A DNA stretch of 64,000 nt from Alishewanella agri BL06 (lineage in GTDB: Bacteria > Pseudomonadota > Gammaproteobacteria > Enterobacterales > Alteromonadaceae), in contig NZ_AKKU01000021.1 in the NCBI RefSeq assembly GCF_000272005.1, forward strand, positions 101 to 64,100, written 5' to 3'. The notes beneath the pieces are model-generated. The model searched no databases. It had not been told where the DNA came from and saw only the letters and a program-made list of their open reading frames with translations. The stretch's first letter is position 1. Each line of letters opens with the position of its first letter. Shown piece after piece: positions 36,601 to 46,302 of the stretch. The position numbers were made by a program, and so were the translations under genes.

Positions 36601-37589
36601 CACTACAAAAAAAATTAATCACGCTGACGTTAGTCTGGACCATGCTGGTGATTATTCTGGGAGCCTATACCCGGTTAACCGATGCGGGTTTAGGGTGCCC
36701 GGACTGGCCAGGTTGCTATGGTTTTCTGAAGGTGCCGCATAAGCCGGAGAAAATGCAAATTGCCGCCGAGCGCTTTCCGGAGCGGCCGCTGGAGCACGCC
36801 AAAGCCTGGAATGAGATGATTCACCGTTATCTGGCCGGTACCCTGGGTCTGTTGATTGCAGCCCTGGCCGTAATGCACTGGCGGCGGCAACAAAGTGGCC
36901 GCTTGTTACCAAGCGCTTTATTGTTAATTGTGATCTTTCAGGCCACGCTGGGGGCCTGGACCGTGACCATGGGCTTATTGCCGATCGTGGTGCTGGCACA
37001 CCTGATGTTTGGCTTTACGTTATTCAGTTTGCTGGCGCTATACTGGCTGCAGCAAAGGCCGGCCTGGCGCAGTCAGGATCAGCGCTTAAAACCCCTATTA
37101 CCGCTGGCACTGCTCAGCTTATTGGTCGTCACCTTACAAATTGCTCTGGGCGGTTGGACCGCCGCCAATTATGCAGCCCTGGCCTGTATTGATTTACCGT
37201 TTTGTGAAGCGGGTTGGAGTAACCGGCTGGCTTTTACCGAAGCCTTTGATTTACATCTGGGGCATGATGATTATGAATATGGCGTGATGTCGCAGGATGC
37301 ACGGGCGACGATCCATGTGCTGCACCGCTTGGGTGCCATCGTCACCACTCTGGTAGTGGCCAGCTTTGCCTGGCGGCTTTACCGGCAGGCGCAAGAGCAA
37401 CTGATGCGTCGTTTGGCGCTGGCGTTAGCAGCGGTGTTGGCATTACAACTGACGCTGGGTTTACTCAATATCGTGCTGCACTTACCTTTACTAAATGCCG
37501 TGGCACATAACTTTGTTGGTGCGAATTTACTGATGCTTTCGGTGGTAATTTGCTACCAGATCGCTTACCCCAAGCCGCAGGAGGCATAA
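36597..37589 (+). CDS. ctaA: heme A synthase (COX15/CtaA)
   Basis: The 330-residue protein has eight membrane helices and oxidises the C8 methyl of heme O to a formyl group, giving heme A. Heme-ligating histidines appear in [24 protein letters not shown] and [10 protein letters not shown]. Two pairs of extracellular cysteines are present ([11 protein letters not shown] and [11 protein letters not shown]). It is followed one base later by heme O synthase, the preceding enzyme in the pathway. Confidence 0.96.
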   Translation: MTLQKKLITLTLVWTMLVIILGAYTRLTDAGLGCPDWPGCYGFLKVPHKPEKMQIAAERFPERPLEHAKAWNEMIHRYLAGTLGLLIAALAVMHWRRQQSGRLLPSALLLIVIFQATLGAWTVTMGLLPIVVLAHLMFGFTLFSLLALYWLQQRPAWRSQDQRLKPLLPLALLSLLVVTLQIALGGWTAANYAALACIDLPFCEAGWSNRLAFTEAFDLHLGHDDYEYGVMSQDARATIHVLHRLGAIVTTLVVASFAWRLYRQAQEQLMRRLALALAAVLALQLTLGLLNIVLHLPLLNAVAHNFVGANLLMLSVVICYQIAYPKPQEA

Positions 37590-37590
37590 G

Positions 37591-38502
37591 ATGGCAACCG
37601 CAATTTTAACAGGACAGTTTAGCCGGCGCTGGCGTGATTACCTGGAGTTAACCAAGCCAAAGGTGGTCGCGTTATTAGTACTAACGGCCTGGGTGGGCAT
37701 GGTGTTAGCGAGTGAACAATTAGCGGATTGGTCGTTGCTACTGAGTGCGACTATTGGCATTGGCCTGCTTTCTGCAGCGGCGGCGGCGTTAAATCATGTT
37801 GTCGATCAACAGATTGATGCCAAAATGGCGCGCACCCATAGCCGGCCGGTAGCGCGGGGTCGCATTAGCAGTAAGCAAGCGATTATTTTTGCGACGAGTC
37901 TGGCCGCCTCGGGCTTTACCTTGCTGTACCTGGCGGTAAATCCACTGACTGCCTGGTTAACGCTACTGAGCTTATTTGGTTATGCCGTGGTCTACACCAT
38001 GTTTCTGAAGCGGGCTACGCCACAAAATATCGTGATCGGTGGTTTAGCAGGTGCCATGCCGCCCTTATTGGGTTGGACTGCCGTAACCGGTGAGTTGCAT
38101 GGCTATGCGTTGTTATTAGTGATGATTATTTTTACCTGGACACCGCCGCATTTCTGGGCGTTAGCGATTCACCGGCGGGATGATTATGCCAGGGTGAATA
38201 TGCCAATGTTACCGGTCACCCATGGTATTGAATTTACCAAGAGCGCTATCTTGTTGTATACCTTGTTATTATGCCTGGTATGCTTGTTACCTTATATCGT
38301 GGGTATGACCGGAGCTATCTATTTGCTGGGAAGTACTTTGCTGAATCTGCGGTTTTTGCAATATGCCTGGAAACTGAAGTTTGCCGCCGGACCAGAGACA
38401 GCAATGGCAACCTTTAAGTTTTCTATTCTGCATTTAATGGTACTCTTCCTGCTACTACTGGTCGACCATTACTTTAAGGTGTTAGCTCTGTATGTGGCGT
38501 AA
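37591..38502 (+). CDS. ctaB: heme O synthase (protoheme IX farnesyltransferase)
   Basis: The 303-residue UbiA-family prenyltransferase, with about eight to nine helices, farnesylates heme B to heme O. The prenyl-diphosphate/Mg site is [19 protein letters not shown] (about 68-86), and the second conserved loop is [17 protein letters not shown]. It overlaps the SCO gene by 11 bases. The name cyoE is used for the same family. Confidence 0.97.
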   Translation: MATAILTGQFSRRWRDYLELTKPKVVALLVLTAWVGMVLASEQLADWSLLLSATIGIGLLSAAAAALNHVVDQQIDAKMARTHSRPVARGRISSKQAIIFATSLAASGFTLLYLAVNPLTAWLTLLSLFGYAVVYTMFLKRATPQNIVIGGLAGAMPPLLGWTAVTGELHGYALLLVMIIFTWTPPHFWALAIHRRDDYARVNMPMLPVTHGIEFTKSAILLYTLLLCLVCLLPYIVGMTGAIYLLGSTLLNLRFLQYAWKLKFAAGPETAMATFKFSILHLMVLFLLLLVDHYFKVLALYVA

Positions 38503-39136
38503 GTTGATTTATCTGTTATTGGCGGTAGTAGCAATATTGGCAGGGAGTTTTAGCTATCTGTTATGGCAAAAGCCGGCCGAGCCAGCAATGGCGCTGGTGT
38601 ATCCGCAGGCCCGTAATCTGCTTGAGTTTCAATTGATCGATCAACACGGTCAGCAAGTCGGGCGTGAACAGTTATATCAACAGTGGACACTGGCGTTTGT
38701 TGGTTATACCTATTGCCCGGATATCTGCCCGCTGACATTGGCTAAATTGGCCGGGGTACAGCCTGAACTGGCGGCCATGGTTAGGGAGCCGTTAAAGATA
38801 TGGTTTATTTCTGTCGATCCGCAGCGGGATACACCAGAGCAAATCAATAATTATGTTAATTATTTTCAGCAACCGGCGGTACTGGGTCTGACCGCAGGTC
38901 ATGATCAGCTATTTCCTTTTGTACGGCAACTCGGTTTGATGTATGCCCTCAATACTAATGCTGAGGGCAACTATCTGGTTGATCACAGTGCGTCAGTGGT
39001 GTTGATAAACCCGCAAGGCCAAATTGCAGCGATGTTTAAACCGGATATCGCGGTCGGCCAGGTGCCGGTGATTGATACCGAACAGCTGCTGGCCGATTTT
39101 CCGCTGGTGCTGGTGCAGTTAGGCTATCAACCCTAA
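38492..39136 (+). CDS. SCO family copper chaperone
   Basis: The 214-residue protein has an N-terminal signal anchor (about 5-24) and a thioredoxin-fold domain. Copper ligands are the two cysteines of [11 protein letters not shown] and the distal His of [22 protein letters not shown] is also diagnostic. It loads copper into the CuA site of subunit II. It is the last gene of the oxidase operon; its stop overlaps that of the convergent deacetylase gene. Confidence 0.95.
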   Translation: MWRKLIYLLLAVVAILAGSFSYLLWQKPAEPAMALVYPQARNLLEFQLIDQHGQQVGREQLYQQWTLAFVGYTYCPDICPLTLAKLAGVQPELAAMVREPLKIWFISVDPQRDTPEQINNYVNYFQQPAVLGLTAGHDQLFPFVRQLGLMYALNTNAEGNYLVDHSASVVLINPQGQIAAMFKPDIAVGQVPVIDTEQLLADFPLVLVQLGYQP

Positions 39137-40140
39137 TTTAACCAGGGCTGGGAATACCAGTAAAAGTAACCTTTTTTGCTAAGCGAGGGCGCGGTGCAAT
39201 TGTAGCGGCTGCGTCCGCGATTCAGCGCTTTACTGGCTTTCACTTCAAAAGTATTGTCATTTAACCAGACCGGCTCCAAGACCTCAGCGCCGGCGAAACA
39301 ACGTAATTGTTGTTTACGGAAATCGGTGATATCAAGTTGCAGGCGTAAGGTTGGCGGGTTGGCGCTAATCACCTGGTCAGCTGCTAGATAATCCGTGATC
39401 GGGAAGGCCAAAGTCCTTAGCTTTTGTGCCAGATCTTTTAAATCGGCATACTGACCGGCCGCTGGATAGCGCGGGATACGGGTCAGTTTGGTTAAAGGCC
39501 CAATGGCGCCGGACTGCTGGCCGATACCAATAAAGCCTAACTCTTGTACCAGCTGCTCCAGCTTGGCGCTAAATTCGCCATAGGGGTAAGCCAGCCACTG
39601 ATGATTTTGGCCCGTCTCTTCTTTGATCCGTCGTTCGGCATCCAGAATACTTTGCCGCATCCGCTTTAACCAGTCCGCTTCGGACTCACCAGGCTCAGGT
39701 CGGGCCATATGCTCGTGCCACATCGCATGATTAGCGACCAGCACGCCATCTTCAGACATTTGTTTGATTTGTTGCCAGTTCATTACCGGGCCGGTACCTT
39801 TATCAATGTCACCCGGGCTGATAAAGATGGTGTACGGATAACCGAACTCCTGCAGGATCGGATGGGCGGTTGTAAAATTATTTTCGTAGCTGTCATCAAA
39901 GGTAATGACGACTGCATTATCCGCAATCGGTTTGCCACTTTTGAGCTGGTCTATCAGGACGTCGAGGCCTATGACCTGGAAATGATTATCACGCAGATAC
40001 TGCAGATGACCACGAAACTCTGCAGCGGTTACGGAGCTGACTCTTGGCGTATCCTCTGCCACGTGGTGATAAATTAACATCACAGCCGCTGACGCAGGCA
40101 GACTTAATAATAGTAAACAGCAGAGCAGTAACACGCGCAT
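39133..40140 (-). CDS. polysaccharide deacetylase (NodB domain), secreted
   Basis: The 335-residue protein has a signal peptide (about 1-18, ending PASAAV) and a NodB/CE4 domain (about 20-200). Motif 1 TFDDSYENN gives the catalytic and metal-binding aspartates, and NHAMWHEHM gives the two metal histidines (H-x3-H). The C-terminal part (about 240-335) is a smaller beta-rich region. Substrate could be a cell-wall or exopolysaccharide N-acetyl group; nothing nearby decides. Confidence 0.9.
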   Translation of the reverse strand: MRVLLLCCLLLLSLPASAAVMLIYHHVAEDTPRVSSVTAAEFRGHLQYLRDNHFQVIGLDVLIDQLKSGKPIADNAVVITFDDSYENNFTTAHPILQEFGYPYTIFISPGDIDKGTGPVMNWQQIKQMSEDGVLVANHAMWHEHMARPEPGESEADWLKRMRQSILDAERRIKEETGQNHQWLAYPYGEFSAKLEQLVQELGFIGIGQQSGAIGPLTKLTRIPRYPAAGQYADLKDLAQKLRTLAFPITDYLAADQVISANPPTLRLQLDITDFRKQQLRCFAGAEVLEPVWLNDNTFEVKASKALNRGRSRYNCTAPSLSKKGYFYWYSQPWLN

Positions 40141-40168
40141 AAGCTAACCCCGGAATTGCGTTTGATTA

Positions 40169-40198
40169 CACCTCTGACCGGTAACTTAGTCAGAGGTG
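40169..40198 (-). terminator. hairpin downstream of nfuA
   Basis: CACCTCTGAC (40169-40178) and GTCAGAGGTG (40189-40198) form a perfect ten-pair stem with a ten-base loop between nfuA and the deacetylase gene, both leftward. There is no T run, so termination is uncertain. Confidence 0.4.
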
Positions 40199-40239
40199 CA
40201 GTTTATCGGGGCAGTTATAGCATAAAAGCAGGATGGTTT

Positions 40240-40818
40240 TTAGTAGTAAGAGTGCTCACCACGCTGATGCTCGGTGATATCCTTCACGCCGGCCAGCTCG
40301 CCGCTGAAGCGGTTTAACAACTCTTTTTCGATCCCTTCTTTTAAGGTCAGATCAACTTGTGAACAGCCATTACAACCACCACCGAATTGCAGCACGGCAA
40401 CGCCACTATCGGTAATTTCCATCACACTAACCCGGCCGCCATGATTAGCCAGCTGCGGGTTGATCTCACTGTCGATCACATACTGGACGCGCTCCATCAG
40501 CGGGGCATTGTCACTCACCTTGCGTACTTTGGCATTCGGCGCTTTTAATGTCAGCTGTGAACCCATCTGATCGGTCACAAAGTCGATTTCGGCGTCCAAT
40601 AAAAACGGCTTGCTTTCTTCATCAACGATGGCATCAAAGCCAGTGAAGTTTAACCGGATGTCAGTATCCTCAACGGCATCTGCCGGGCAGTAAGAAACGC
40701 CACATTCCGCTTGTGCCGTGCCCGGATTGACCACGAATACCCGGATGTTAGTGCCTGCCGGTTGCTTCTCCAGCAGTTTGGCAAAGTGTGCCTGAGCCTG
40801 TTCTGAAATCGTAATCAT
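40240..40818 (-). CDS. nfuA: Fe-S biogenesis protein NfuA
   Basis: The 192-residue carrier of 4Fe-4S clusters has a degenerate A-type N-terminal domain (1-100) and a C-terminal Nfu domain (about 105-185). The cluster-binding CxxC is in [15 protein letters not shown]. The E. coli protein has 191 residues. NfuA, comF and bioH occur together in many Gammaproteobacteria; here an M14 peptidase gene stands between. Confidence 0.97.
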   Translation of the reverse strand: MITISEQAQAHFAKLLEKQPAGTNIRVFVVNPGTAQAECGVSYCPADAVEDTDIRLNFTGFDAIVDEESKPFLLDAEIDFVTDQMGSQLTLKAPNAKVRKVSDNAPLMERVQYVIDSEINPQLANHGGRVSVMEITDSGVAVLQFGGGCNGCSQVDLTLKEGIEKELLNRFSGELAGVKDITEHQRGEHSYY

Positions 40819-40944
40819 CGTAGTACCTGACTAAATTACTAGGTTATGTTGCTATCATACTCCTCCTACCGCGGCGATGCCAGCCCTGCTTGAGTTTTGT
40901 AACAGTTTCTGGCTAACTTAGCCGCGGATCCGGGGAGAGTGTTA

Positions 40945-43491
40945 ATGAGAAAATTGTTAGCTGTTGTCCTGCTTTGCAGCATTTGGCAAGCGCAGGCAAA
41001 CTATTTTAATGAAACGGTCGCGACCAATGTACCCACGCCAGAGCAAGTGTTTGGCTTTGAGGTGGGAGAGTGGCATGCCCGCCATGATCAGATTCAGCGT
41101 TACTTCGAACAATTAGCCAGCCAGTCTGAACGCGCTCAGTTGGAAGTAATAGGGTACAGCCATGAACAGCGGCCTTTACTGCAATTGGTGGTGTCATCAC
41201 CCGAAAATCTGGCCAGGCTGGACCAAATTCGCAGCCAGCACTTAGCCCAGGTTCGGGGCAGTGCTGCGGTCAGCGATAACAGTCCGGTGGTGATTTGGTT
41301 GGGTTATGGTGTGCATGGCAATGAACCCAGTGCAGCCAATGCAGCAGTGGTGCTGGCGCACTACCTGACCGCCAGCAATAACCCGGAAGTGCAGCAGTGG
41401 TTACAGCAGGCCGTTATTCTGATTCAGCCCAGTTTAAACCCGGACGGCCATGATCGTTTTGCGCTTTGGGCCAATATGCATCGTGGCAAAATGCCGGTTG
41501 CCGATCCGCAACACCGCGAACATATTGAGCCGTGGCCAAATGGCCGGCCAAACCATTATTGGTTTGATTTAAATCGCGACTGGCTGTTGTTGCAGCATCC
41601 GGAGAGTCAGGCCCGGATCGCCCAGTTCCATAAATGGCAGCCGAATATCGTCGGTGATTTCCATGAAATGGGCACCAACTCCAGCTATTTTTTCCAACCC
41701 GGGATCCCGAGCCGTAATTATCCGCTGACACCGGAGCGTAATTTCGAACTGACCCGAATTCTGGCGGGCTTCCATGCTGAAGCCTTTGATCAACGTGGCC
41801 AGTTGTACTACACCGAAGAAAGTTTTGATGATTTTTATGTCGGTAAGGGCTCAACTTACCCCGATATTACCGGCAGTGTCGGGATTCTGTTTGAACAGGC
41901 CAGCAGCCGCGGCCACGTGCAGGAATCGATCAATGGTTTGTTGACTTTTGCTGCAACGATAAAAAACCAGTTTGACGCATCCTTATCTACCATTCGCGGT
42001 GCGGTTGCGAATCGCCGGGCATTGCTCAGTTATCAGCAGGAGTTTTTTCAATCCGCCGCTCAGCAAGCAAGAGCGGAGCGCGCCAAAGGCTATATTCTGA
42101 CTGAGAGCCAGGACCGCAGTCGTCTGGAGTCGCTGTTGCAGTTGCTGAATCAGCACCAGATTGCGGTCTATCCGCTAACCGCTGACTGGCAATATGAACA
42201 ACGTACCTTCCGCGCCGGCCAGAGCTATTATGTGCCATTACAACAAACCCAGTACCGGTTGTTAAAAGCGGCATTTAGTACCGATAAAAACTTTAATGAT
42301 AATACCTTTTACGATGTCTCGGCCTGGACCTTGCCCTATGCCTACAATATTGACTTTACTGAGATAAATCGTGAGCCTGCCCGGGCAGCCTCTGAGCAGC
42401 CCTGGCAACCACAACCGCGGGTGCGCAGCCAGAATCTGCAGGCCGGTGGTTATGCATATGTCATAAATTGGCAGGATCAGCTGGCACCGGTGATGTTGCA
42501 GGCGATGCTGGCTGACGGGCTGGTGGTGCGGGCAGCCCTGGGTGATTTTACCGGCACCACGCCACAAGGTAGTCGTGGCTTTAAAGCGGGTGCTATGGTG
42601 GTACCAGCCGGCTTGCAGCAGCATCCAGACTGGTTTTTCCGGTTACAAAAAGTACAGGAGCGTTTTAATCTGCCGGTGTATACCCTGACCACCGGCCTGA
42701 CCAACCGTGGCAGTGATCTGGGTAGTAATAATTTTACCCCGGTGAAAATGCCACAGGTCTTGGTCGTCGCCGGGCCGGGGGTTAACTCTACAGAAGCTGG
42801 CGAACTCTGGTATAACCTGGAGCGTCTGGCTGGTATTTCGCCTACGTTGGCTGAGCCGGAGCGCTTGTCGCGATTAAACCTGAGTCGTTATACCCATATT
42901 GTTCTGCCGGACGGTGATTATCGTGGTTGGAAAGAGGCGGAAGTGACACAGCTGCGGCAGTGGGTGCAACAAGGTGGGGTGCTCTGGGGGCAAAAACGTG
43001 GCGCAGCCTGGCTGGTGGACGCTAAGCTATTACAGGCTGGGGTTTGGTCGACACAGGAGATGAACAGGCTGATCCCACAAAATGAGTTGCGCTACGCTGA
43101 TAAAGAACAACTGGCCGGTCAGCAACGTATTGCCGGGGCGATTTTTAGTGCGGAATTGGATCTGAGTCATCCCTTGACGTTCGGTATTCCACGCCGCGAG
43201 TTACCGGTATTTAAAAACAGTAATCTGCTGCTGCAACCGAGTCAGGCGCCTTTTGTCAATGTCGCGACCTACAGTGCTCAACCACATTTAGCGGGTTACA
43301 CCGCTGGCGAGTATCTTCCTCGCATTGCCCAGGGGGCGGCTTTAGTCGCACACAATCTGGGGCAGGGCCGGGTTATTGGCATGACGGATAATCCGGTATT
43401 TCGTGGTTATTTCAAAGGTTCCAGTCGTTTACTGATTAATGCGATGTATCTGAGTCATGGTTTTAGCGCCAGTAGTCAAACTGAGGAGTGA
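40945..43491 (+). CDS. M14 family zinc carboxypeptidase, secreted
   Basis: The 848-residue protein has a signal peptide (about 1-19, ending AQANYF) and an M14 domain in its first half. Zinc ligands are likely the His and Glu of GVHGNEPSAANA (about 120) and the His of GDFHEMGTNSSYFF. The catalytic glutamate may be that in GILFEQASSRG. The C-terminal half (about 590-840) resembles the glutamine-amidotransferase-like domain seen after M14 in this group (VVAGPGVNSTEAGELW). ATG 40945 has GGGGAGA upstream; the GTG two codons earlier is too close to it. The 3' end overlaps comF by 16 bases. Confidence 0.88.
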   Translation: MRKLLAVVLLCSIWQAQANYFNETVATNVPTPEQVFGFEVGEWHARHDQIQRYFEQLASQSERAQLEVIGYSHEQRPLLQLVVSSPENLARLDQIRSQHLAQVRGSAAVSDNSPVVIWLGYGVHGNEPSAANAAVVLAHYLTASNNPEVQQWLQQAVILIQPSLNPDGHDRFALWANMHRGKMPVADPQHREHIEPWPNGRPNHYWFDLNRDWLLLQHPESQARIAQFHKWQPNIVGDFHEMGTNSSYFFQPGIPSRNYPLTPERNFELTRILAGFHAEAFDQRGQLYYTEESFDDFYVGKGSTYPDITGSVGILFEQASSRGHVQESINGLLTFAATIKNQFDASLSTIRGAVANRRALLSYQQEFFQSAAQQARAERAKGYILTESQDRSRLESLLQLLNQHQIAVYPLTADWQYEQRTFRAGQSYYVPLQQTQYRLLKAAFSTDKNFNDNTFYDVSAWTLPYAYNIDFTEINREPARAASEQPWQPQPRVRSQNLQAGGYAYVINWQDQLAPVMLQAMLADGLVVRAALGDFTGTTPQGSRGFKAGAMVVPAGLQQHPDWFFRLQKVQERFNLPVYTLTTGLTNRGSDLGSNNFTPVKMPQVLVVAGPGVNSTEAGELWYNLERLAGISPTLAEPERLSRLNLSRYTHIVLPDGDYRGWKEAEVTQLRQWVQQGGVLWGQKRGAAWLVDAKLLQAGVWSTQEMNRLIPQNELRYADKEQLAGQQRIAGAIFSAELDLSHPLTFGIPRRELPVFKNSNLLLQPSQAPFVNVATYSAQPHLAGYTAGEYLPRIAQGAALVAHNLGQGRVIGMTDNPVFRGYFKGSSRLLINAMYLSHGFSASSQTEE

Positions 43492-44195
43492 TGTTCGGTA
43501 GGCGTTACAGCCAGAGTCCAGAGGCTGATCTGCTGCACGCCATGCCGTTTTAACAACCGACAGAGTTGATTTGCGGTACTGCCGGTCGTCACCACATCGT
43601 CAACCAGCGCCAGGTGTTTCGGCAAGGGAGCCGCAGTGGTAACACGAAATGCCTGCTGCAAGTTCAGCAGGCGTTGCTGCCGGGTTAAACCCAGTTGCGG
43701 CCGGGTGAAACGGCTGCGCTCTAAACAATGCAGTAGCGGGAGTTGCAGGGTGCGTGCCGCTGACTCGGCAAGTAAACGCGCTTGATTAAAACCACGCTGC
43801 CGCTCTCTGCTGGTGGCCATCGGTACATAGGTTATGGCATCAGGCAAAGGATGTTGTTGCTGATAACGCTGTAATAGCGCGCTGAATTCTTGTTGTAACA
43901 ATAAACCGGCAAAGGGGTCCTGCTGGAATTTCCAGCGACTGATCCAGTATTGATATGGTTGCTGATACCAACTCAGGCTGAGCAGGTGCTGAAAGTCGGT
44001 TTGACCAAGCCCGGCACTGACGGCCGGTAGAAATAGCAAATTGAAGTGGCATAGCGCGTAAGGGAAATCCGGCAGTGCGGAACGGCATGCCTCACAGAGC
44101 ATAAAATGATGTTGCCGGACAGGCAGACTACACCAAAGACATGGCGACGGTAAGAGTTGTTGCCAGGCCCGGCGGCACAGTTCTATAAGGTTCAT
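43476..44195 (-). CDS. comF: ComF family phosphoribosyltransferase-like protein
   Basis: The 239-residue protein has an N-terminal Cys4 zinc-finger-like region (CLWCSLPVRQHHFMLCEAC) and a C-terminal type I phosphoribosyltransferase fold with PRPP loop LALVDDVVTTGSTANQL. YVPMATSRERQRGFNQA is characteristic of ComF/GntX. ComF aids DNA uptake in naturally competent bacteria; in E. coli (GntX/YhgH) it supports use of DNA as a carbon source. It is divergent from bioH, as in E. coli. Confidence 0.93.
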   Translation of the reverse strand: MNLIELCRRAWQQLLPSPCLWCSLPVRQHHFMLCEACRSALPDFPYALCHFNLLFLPAVSAGLGQTDFQHLLSLSWYQQPYQYWISRWKFQQDPFAGLLLQQEFSALLQRYQQQHPLPDAITYVPMATSRERQRGFNQARLLAESAARTLQLPLLHCLERSRFTRPQLGLTRQQRLLNLQQAFRVTTAAPLPKHLALVDDVVTTGSTANQLCRLLKRHGVQQISLWTLAVTPTEHHSSV

Positions 44196-44218
44196 TTTTC
44201 ACCTTTCGTTTACATGAG

Positions 44219-44980
44219 ATGAGTATGGCAGAGCAGCAACAGAACCCCAAACCGACACTAGTGTTATTGCATGGCTGGGGACTTAATCAGGGGGTTTGGT
44301 CGGATATCAAACAACAACTGGCTGCGGATTTCCGGATACTGACACCTGATCTGCCCGGATTCGGCCAGAATCAGCAATTTCCGGCAGATTACCAGTTGTC
44401 GGCAGTCGTTAGACAGTTGGCGGCGCAGATCCCCGAGCAAAGTTATGTTTTTGGCTGGTCGCTGGGTGGGTTAATCGCGATTGCACTGGCGGCTGCGTTT
44501 CCGCAACAAGTGCGGCAGTTGGCGCTGATTGCGGCTACACCGAAGTTTCTTGCTACGCCGGACTGGCCAGGGATGCGCGCTGAGGTTATGCAACAATTCT
44601 CCAGCGCGCTAATGGTGAATTTGCCACAAACAATCCAGCGATTTCTGGCGATTCAGGCAATGGGGTCTGAGCATGCGAGGCACGATATTCTAAAGTTGCG
44701 CGAGAGTATTGCGGCCTATCCGCCACCGCAAGCACAAGCTGTAGCTCTGGCTCTAACCTTGCTGGCGCAGACTGACCTGCGGCAGACATTCGCGGAACTA
44801 ACGCTACCGATAGTTGGTTGTTATGGTCGCCTCGATTCATTGGTGCCTGTGTCGGTGGTGCAAATGCTGCAAGCATTACAACCGCAGGCCCGTTTTACTG
44901 TCTTACCGAAGGCATCGCATGCGCCTTTTATTTCACATCCGGCTGAATTTTGCAGCTGGTTACGCAGTGTTGTGCAATAA
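44219..44980 (+). CDS. bioH: pimeloyl-ACP methyl ester carboxylesterase BioH
   Basis: The 253-residue alpha/beta hydrolase removes the methyl group from pimeloyl-ACP methyl ester, closing the early phase of biotin synthesis. Triad residues: Ser in FGWSLGGLIA, Asp in GRLDSLVP, His in ASHAPFISHP. The oxyanion motif is LLHGWGLNQGVW. Divergence from comF supports the assignment over other hydrolases. The ribosome site is weak. Confidence 0.94.
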   Translation: MSMAEQQQNPKPTLVLLHGWGLNQGVWSDIKQQLAADFRILTPDLPGFGQNQQFPADYQLSAVVRQLAAQIPEQSYVFGWSLGGLIAIALAAAFPQQVRQLALIAATPKFLATPDWPGMRAEVMQQFSSALMVNLPQTIQRFLAIQAMGSEHARHDILKLRESIAAYPPPQAQAVALALTLLAQTDLRQTFAELTLPIVGCYGRLDSLVPVSVVQMLQALQPQARFTVLPKASHAPFISHPAEFCSWLRSVVQ

Positions 44981-45062
44981 AACGGCGGGATTGCTTTTCT
45001 TTTGGGTGGAACTGGTCGATAATTAAGCACTCTAATAAGCAAATTCCTAAGAGGGCTTGGTT

Positions 45063-45377
45063 ATGCAAATTCAATCTGCATTTGGCGCCGGCCTGCAAGG
45101 CTTACAACGGGCGTCCAATGGTATTAGCGAAGAAACGCTAAATATTAACCGGCAGACTACACTAAACCGCCAACAGCAACAGCAGCAAGTTGACGCCGCG
45201 CAGGATCAGCAGGCCCAAGTTGACGCGACAGCGCGGCCACAGCAAGCAGCACCGGCAACTGATGTGACTCAGTCATTGGTTCGTTTAGAACAGCAGGAAC
45301 TGTCGGCACAGGCTAATGTTCGTAGTTTACGCACGGCAGACGAAATGCTCGGTAGTATCATCGATATTCGGGTGTAG
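45063..45377 (+). CDS. short Gln-rich protein with flagellar-axial-protein-like ends
   Basis: The 104-residue protein starts MQIQSAFGAGLQGLQRASNG, resembling the N-terminal helix of flagellar rod and hook proteins (SGLQAAQ-type). It ends LRTADEMLGSIIDIRV, resembling their C-terminal helix (TADEMLxTLINLR). Only a Gln/Ala-rich linker lies between. AGAGGG stands seven bases from ATG 45063. It is 5 bases upstream of the SprA-type gene, clearly the same transcript. No flagellar genes are nearby. Family unknown to me; the likeness to axial proteins is by eye. Confidence 0.7.
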   Translation: MQIQSAFGAGLQGLQRASNGISEETLNINRQTTLNRQQQQQQVDAAQDQQAQVDATARPQQAAPATDVTQSLVRLEQQELSAQANVRSLRTADEMLGSIIDIRV

Positions 45378-45382
45378 CGTCG

Positions 45383-46258
45383 ATGCAAATCACCTCCTAC
45401 TATCCCAATGTCAGTATTAACACCGCGAACCCGGCAACGGAGCAGGCGCGGCGGGAAATGCTGCGCCGGGAACCGGTGGAGCCAATCAGAGAGTTGGAAA
45501 AGGGCGCGGCCGAGCGTCCGTTAAGCACAGATGATCGGCAGCGTAGCGCGCCGAACAATACCAACGTACCCTTGTACGATGCTAACGGTAAGGAAACCGA
45601 AACCCAACAAGCGGTTAGTGGTGAACAGGGAGAACGTGGCGAGCGGGAGGATAGCCCGGAGCGTCGTCAGCAATCCGAGCAGGAACAACAGCAGCAACAG
45701 GCTGAGCAGCGTGAGATCCGTGAGTTACAAGCCCGGGATCAGGAAGTGCGTACTCATGAACAGGCACACGCGACAGTGGGTGGCCGTTATGCCGGTGCGC
45801 CAAGTTATGAGTATCAACAAGGTCCGGATGGCAAACGCTATGCCGTTGGTGGCGAGGTGCAGATTGATGTAGCGCCGATACCCGGCGATCCAGCTGCAAC
45901 CATTCAAAAAATGCAGCAGGTTAAAGCAGCAGCCCTGGCACCGGCAGAACCCTCAGCGGCAGATCGTAGTGTTGCCAGTACGGCGCAGCAGCGTTTAATA
46001 GCAGCACAAGCTGAGCTGATTGCCAGTAAGGCACCGCAAGCTCAGCAAAACGAAACGCGCCCAGTTGATAACGATAATAAGCAACAATTGCAGGACGCTG
46101 AGGCAGCGGGAACCGCAAGCCCAGACGCCGCTATTGTATTACCGCAACGTGAACGTCTGGAATTGCCGCCGCTGATGGCCAAACGCAGCCAGGTGATTGA
46201 GAATTTTTATCAGCTGGCAACTGAACCGGCACAGCGGCCATTACGGCTGCAGGTTTAA
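45383..46258 (+). CDS. SprA-related putative metalloprotease (CJM1_0395 family)
   Basis: The 291-residue protein has a disordered Gln/Glu-rich first part (about 60-115) and a conserved core DQEVRTHEQAHATVGGRYAG. This holds a HExxH-like HEQAH motif followed by GAPSYEYQQGPDGKRYAVGGEV, as in the SprA/PF12118 family. A Gln/Ala-rich helical tail follows. No signal peptide is visible. Function is not established; the motif suggests a zinc peptidase. It ends just before the convergent tex gene. Confidence 0.82.
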   Translation: MQITSYYPNVSINTANPATEQARREMLRREPVEPIRELEKGAAERPLSTDDRQRSAPNNTNVPLYDANGKETETQQAVSGEQGERGEREDSPERRQQSEQEQQQQQAEQREIRELQARDQEVRTHEQAHATVGGRYAGAPSYEYQQGPDGKRYAVGGEVQIDVAPIPGDPAATIQKMQQVKAAALAPAEPSAADRSVASTAQQRLIAAQAELIASKAPQAQQNETRPVDNDNKQQLQDAEAAGTASPDAAIVLPQRERLELPPLMAKRSQVIENFYQLATEPAQRPLRLQV

Positions 46259-46302
46259 TCCAGCCGCAGCAGCCATTCCGGTTTTTCCTGCGCAGACTTA
46301 CC

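Noticed and set aside
45160-45740. CAG/CAA-rich stretches that look like trinucleotide repeats
   Set aside because: They encode Gln-rich linkers in the two proteins, the units are imperfect, and Gln runs are frequent across this genome segment. No array of regular repeats or CRISPR-like spacers.
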